The notes beneath the pieces are model-generated. The model worked only from the letters and a program-made list of their open reading frames with translations, searched no databases and was not told the DNA's origin. Both the position numbers and the translations under genes were made by a program. From Actinomycetes bacterium (GTDB taxonomy: Bacteria > Actinomycetota > Actinomycetes > Propionibacteriales > Propionibacteriaceae), in NCBI GenBank assembly GCA_023458095.1, contig JAEXAS010000026.1:186001-250000 (forward strand): a DNA stretch of 64,000 nucleotides. Direction: 5' to 3'. Positions 60,336 to 64,000 of the stretch are shown in pieces (positions within the stretch are counted from its first letter, which is position 1; every line of letters starts with the position of its first letter).

Positions 60336-63300
60336 ATGCCCCGCTCGACACCAGACATTGACTTCGAGCGAATCCGTCCGTATGGGCGTCCTTCATCGAG
60401 GGCGAGCGGGTTTGAGGAACTCGCCTCGATCCTCATCAAGAACACAATCGTCGATTGGCCAGCTGGCACTCAGTTTCACCGATACGGCAACCCCGATGGT
60501 GGCCGTGAGGGAAAGGGTGTGTTGCCTAATGGTGATGTTTGGGCGTGGCAGGTAAAGCACCTCTTCGCCTTCGACTCGCGCGCGGCTGCACTGGTGAAGG
60601 AGTCGTTCGTTCGCACGCTGGGGCTTGAGCCGAACCTGAAGAAGTACTTCGTCGCGTTTCCGATTGATCTGGCCGCCGGAGACACGGATCGCGCCAAGTC
60701 GGCATCGACGCTCTGGGGCGAGAAGGTCGAGGAGTGGAAGGCCCTAGCACTCAATGAGGGGCTAACGGTCGATTTCGTCTTCATTGGGGCTCACGAACTG
60801 ACTACATCGCTAACCCAGGCAGCAAACGAGGGGCGCGCGCGGTACTGGTTCGACGCGGACCTGCTGTCCGACGCCGACCAGACGGAAAGAATCGAAGAGG
60901 TCGCTGCCAAACTCGGGCGGCGCTACAGCCCCCAGTTGCACGTCGAAGTTGATGCGGCACAAGCCATGGATGCCATTGGTCGTACATCGGCCTTTGTCGG
61001 ACGCTGGCAACAGATTCTTGCCAAGCTCCGGGCGGCTACCTACTGGAGGTGGAGCGCCCATGCAGGTGACGGTGAGGCGTACGAGGCCGCTCTCTCCTCC
61101 TGTGCCGTCGCGCTGCCACTCGCCGACACTGCCCTCCAAAACGTCGTCACCTCAGCATCAACCCTCGGCGACCTGACCGACCCGACTAAAGAGGTGGCGG
61201 CGGCGACAACGGCTGTTGAGATCGTCAGCGACCTACTTCACGAGAGAGCTCGCAGCGAGAGCGGCAGCTACACCGGCGGAGCCGCGACCTTGTTTGTGCA
61301 GGTTAGGGACGCCTTGAGCGCTCTCTACGACGCGCAGGCCTTGTGCACTTCTACTATCACGCGGGCCGCGCGCGAAGCCGAGCTTTTGCTGACTGGCAAG
61401 GGCGGAGTGGGCAAGTCCCATCTACTGTGCGACGTTGCGAAGCGCCGTGTCGCGGCCCACCAACCAACGTTGATGATTCTCGGTCAGGACCTTGACGACC
61501 AGGAACTCGTGAGCCAATTACCACGGCTCGCGCAAGTGGTCGGATCGGCCGATGACTTGCTCTCCCTCTTGGACGCAGCGGCCGAGGCCTCCGAGTCCAG
61601 GGGCCTACTCATCATCGATGCCCTAAACGAGAGCGACCGTCCGGACCGCTGGGCCAGCGCTATCGCGGCACTGCGCACGAAGGCGAGGCGCTATCCGAGA
61701 GTTGGGCTCGTACTCTCCTGCCGAACAGAGTTCGTTGATGCCGTGACCGGAACCACGGATCTGCCCACCTTCAGCCACCCGGGGTTCGCCGAGGCGACCG
61801 ATGCTGCGGTTCGACGATTCGCATCGGAGTACGACCTCGACGTCCCCACCTTTCCCGTGCTCAACCCGGAGTTCGGGAACCCGTTCTTCCTGCGCCTCGC
61901 CTGTGAGGCCCTTTCCGCGTTGGGCATGGATCGTTTCGTGCTTGGTTCAGCCGGGCTGTCCACGGTCTGCAGCGCATTCGTCGAGGCAACGAACCTGCGT
62001 TTGTCACGGCCCGCCCGGTGTGATTTCGATGACCGGAAGGGAGTCGTGCAGGCTGTGGTAGAGCAGCTTGCCGCGCTTGGCGGAACGTTCTTCGACAGAG
62101 CGGAGGTTGAGCAGGTCACCCTTACCCTCTTGCCGGGAGACCGGCCGTGGTCGAGGTCGCTCATGAAGGGGCTGCTCGATGAAGGCATCCTCATTGAGGC
62201 CGGCTCGGGCCGCATCTCCTTCGGGTATCAGCGCCTTGGTGATGTGGCGCGCGCAGCGCAGATCGCAACTAAGGCTGACTCCGAAATCACCGCGTGGCTA
62301 CGCTCTCTTGACCAGGGGTTGTGGCGAGAGCGCGGAACCGTCGCCGCGCTCGCCGTCATCCTGCCTGAAACACACGGCCTGGAGATCATCGACCTGGCGA
62401 CCAGCGAGGATGGAGTCCGTGGCGCGATAGTAGAAAGCTTCATCGAGGGCCTGACGCTGCGCGACCCGATGTCGATTACCGACCGGACAATCCAGATCGT
62501 GGAACACCTCCTCGCTAGCAAGAGGTACGACTACGAGACCTGGACCCAGCTGGTGCGGTTGGCCTGCGTGCCTGATCACACGCTTAACGCCACCTGGCTC
62601 CACGACCACCTTGTCCGCAAGAGCCTGACTGAGCGTGACACGACCTGGTCAATATGGCTATTAGGCCAGCTCGAAGCCGAGGAACACTCACCAGTCCGCA
62701 CCCTCATCGAATGGGCGTGGCCCCTAGATCTCAAGGCGAGCGCTGTTCCGCCTGTCAAGACTGCAGAACTGGCCATGCTGACGCTGGGGTGGACCCTCAG
62801 CACCTCTGATCGAAGTGTTCGCGACCACGCAACGAAGGCCTTGGTTGCCTTGGGGGAGAACGACCCATCCGGCTTCATCGAAGTGCTTGGGCACCTCCTT
62901 AAAGCCAATGACCCTTATGTGGTCGAGCGCATGGCCGCCGCAGCCTGCGGCGTAGCGATGCGGAACAAACACTCCGAGTATCTGTCGGGGATCGCCGACT
63001 GCCTCTCCGAGTTCATATCACCCGGTTGGCCACCCCACCTACTCACACGGGACTATGTCCGCAGGGTGTTTGAGCTAGCTCGCCAGCACGGATGGACGGG
63101 GCAGTCAGGAGAGCCGCCCTACGGCACCCAATGGCCGATCGAACCGACGCCGCGTGGCGAAATCGACAAGCTCGTCGCCGCTCCGGACTACCGCTACTCC
63201 AGCATCTGGCACTCACTGACCGGTATGGGTGACTTTGGAAAGTACGTTCTACGCCCAGCGCTCCGCGACTTCGTGCCGACCAGCAAGTCGCTAGTCGACG

Positions 63301-64000
63301 TGGCTGAACGAGCGCTGTTCGACCGAGTCTGCAGCCTTGGTTGGACACCGGAGAGATTCGACGCCATCGACAGTGGCCTCCGGCGGGGACGAGCGAATGG
63401 GTCTGCGGAACGAGTCGGTAAGAAGTACCAGTGGATCGCCCTCTACGAGGTACTTGGCACACTCGCCGACAATTTCCTCCTGCGGCCGGAGTTCTCCTCC
63501 GAGTCTCCTGGGCCGTACGAGTACGCAGAGCAACTGATTTGGCGCGATATCGACGCGACGGTTCTGGCCCGTAGGCCTTCCGCGCCCTCAGCAGGGGACG
63601 ACACTTCCTGGTTCTCGCCGGTGGCGGCCAGCCTTCCCAAGATCGTTGTTAGCGACTATCCGACCGATATGGGCGGCGTTCCCGACCCCATCGACCTGTT
63701 GAGCGTCACCAGCCCGGACGGGGAACGTTGGCTCAACCTGCTCAGCTACCCGCGTTGGCGCCAGCAGCATCCGCTTGAAGTCCAGGCTCTACACCCGCCG
63801 ACACGTGAAGTAAGCATGAGAATAGAAGCATTTCTGACACCCCTCGATTCGCTGGAGGATCTGAAGGGCTGGGCAGTCGGGAAGGACTGGAGCGAGGACC
63901 GCACCCCAGAAGTCGCGGATGTGTCGAACGTCCTACTCGGCAGCCACCCAATGGACCCTCAATGGGCTGGGGCCTCCGGCACCATCGACGAGTGGGAAGC
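60336..64000 (+). CDS. Mrr-like nuclease fused to a STAND-type NTPase (Avs-like antiphage protein), 3'-truncated by the window
   Basis: The frame is open from the ATG at 60336 to the window edge (1221 codons, no stop), preceded by AGGAG 6 bases upstream. Residues 1-170 look like a restriction-endonuclease domain of the Mrr type: FEELASILI (26-34), YGNPDGGREG with Asp54, and VWAWQVKH with Gln72-x-Lys74. Residues 345-500 are a P-loop NTPase: Walker A GKGGVGKS (354-361), Walker B LLIIDALNES with Asp428, and SCRTEF (461-466). The remaining 700 or more residues are mainly helical and repeat-like, as in the sensor arms of STAND proteins. This is the layout of Avs antiphage proteins, which cut DNA after recognising a phage protein. 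The antiphage role is inference. Confidence 0.75.
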   Translation, partial: MPRSTPDIDFERIRPYGRPSSRASGFEELASILIKNTIVDWPAGTQFHRYGNPDGGREGKGVLPNGDVWAWQVKHLFAFDSRAAALVKESFVRTLGLEPNLKKYFVAFPIDLAAGDTDRAKSASTLWGEKVEEWKALALNEGLTVDFVFIGAHELTTSLTQAANEGRARYWFDADLLSDADQTERIEEVAAKLGRRYSPQLHVEVDAAQAMDAIGRTSAFVGRWQQILAKLRAATYWRWSAHAGDGEAYEAALSSCAVALPLADTALQNVVTSASTLGDLTDPTKEVAAATTAVEIVSDLLHERARSESGSYTGGAATLFVQVRDALSALYDAQALCTSTITRAAREAELLLTGKGGVGKSHLLCDVAKRRVAAHQPTLMILGQDLDDQELVSQLPRLAQVVGSADDLLSLLDAAAEASESRGLLIIDALNESDRPDRWASAIAALRTKARRYPRVGLVLSCRTEFVDAVTGTTDLPTFSHPGFAEATDAAVRRFASEYDLDVPTFPVLNPEFGNPFFLRLACEALSALGMDRFVLGSAGLSTVCSAFVEATNLRLSRPARCDFDDRKGVVQAVVEQLAALGGTFFDRAEVEQVTLTLLPGDRPWSRSLMKGLLDEGILIEAGSGRISFGYQRLGDVARAAQIATKADSEITAWLRSLDQGLWRERGTVAALAVILPETHGLEIIDLATSEDGVRGAIVESFIEGLTLRDPMSITDRTIQIVEHLLASKRYDYETWTQLVRLACVPDHTLNATWLHDHLVRKSLTERDTTWSIWLLGQLEAEEHSPVRTLIEWAWPLDLKASAVPPVKTAELAMLTLGWTLSTSDRSVRDHATKALVALGENDPSGFIEVLGHLLKANDPYVVERMAAAACGVAMRNKHSEYLSGIADCLSEFISPGWPPHLLTRDYVRRVFELARQHGWTGQSGEPPYGTQWPIEPTPRGEIDKLVAAPDYRYSSIWHSLTGMGDFGKYVLRPALRDFVPTSKSLVDVAERALFDRVCSLGWTPERFDAIDSGLRRGRANGSAERVGKKYQWIALYEVLGTLADNFLLRPEFSSESPGPYEYAEQLIWRDIDATVLARRPSAPSAGDDTSWFSPVAASLPKIVVSDYPTDMGGVPDPIDLLSVTSPDGERWLNLLSYPRWRQQHPLEVQALHPPTREVSMRIEAFLTPLDSLEDLKGWAVGKDWSEDRTPEVADVSNVLLGSHPMDPQWAGASGTIDEWE

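Overview
The window is GC-rich, densely packed DNA from an actinobacterium (Actinomycetota). The order fhaA-fhaB-pstP-rodA-pbpA-pknB next to a convergent trpG/pabA and crgA is the classical origin-proximal actinobacterial cell-envelope locus, and dnaB also lies in the window. A Propionibacteriaceae-like or related lineage is plausible, but I could not test this. Apart from three places with an acquired or repeat-modified look, the region reads as ordinary chromosome.

Layout. 1-4.9 kb: the 3' end of a first cydB, a glutathione peroxidase, a TPP riboswitch with an ECF-type thiamine-precursor uptake operon (ykoE-ykoD-ykoC), and a GAP-family membrane protein. 4.9-7.15 kb: a complete AbiE-type toxin-antitoxin pair beside a tRNA-Leu(CAG). 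7.3-15.4 kb: the FHA / PP2C phosphatase / RodA / PBP / PknB operon, converging on a glutamine amidotransferase. 15.5-16.2 kb: an unusually long CrgA. 16.3-31.4 kb (minus strand): lysS preceded by an operon of kinase, giant Ig/Fn3 surface protein, MoxR, DUF58, transglutaminase-like, FHA and a small membrane protein. This matches the 'PFNA' cluster known from bifidobacteria. 31.5-34.8 kb: a nucleotide-sugar dehydrogenase and an S9 peptidase. 34.9-39.2 kb: a TetR-controlled heterodimeric ABC exporter. 39.3-41.0 kb: a secreted RCC1-repeat protein. 41.3-48.1 kb: a BlaI-type regulator divergent from a complete cydA-cydB-cydDC operon. 48.2-52.8 kb: a TetR regulator with two small membrane proteins, a CASTOR/POLLUX-like channel protein and a hydrolase. 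53.0-55.6 kb: a dihydroorotate-dehydrogenase-like protein and a glycosyltransferase. 55.5-58.3 kb: csoR-copZ-copA copper efflux. 58.75-60.1 kb: dnaB. 60.3 kb to the window end: a large open frame with no stop, encoding an Mrr-like nuclease fused to a STAND-type NTPase. It resembles Avs antiphage proteins and is cut off by the window edge.

How the genes fit together. Two Ser/Thr kinase systems (PknB with PstP and FhaA/FhaB; the PFNA kinase with its own FHA protein) probably tune peptidoglycan synthesis and a cell-surface machine. Two bd-oxidase loci point to microaerobic respiration. Copper efflux, glutathione peroxidase and the ABC exporter are stress and export functions. The strongest candidate for an under-described system is the Mrr-STAND gene at 60.3-64 kb. 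The most unusual sequence features are the translated repeat array in the CydDC linker, the long coiled-coil extension of CrgA, and a transglutaminase-like protein that appears to lack its catalytic Cys and His. No CRISPR array, transposase or rRNA was seen. All family calls come from reading motifs and remembered family signatures, not from database searches.
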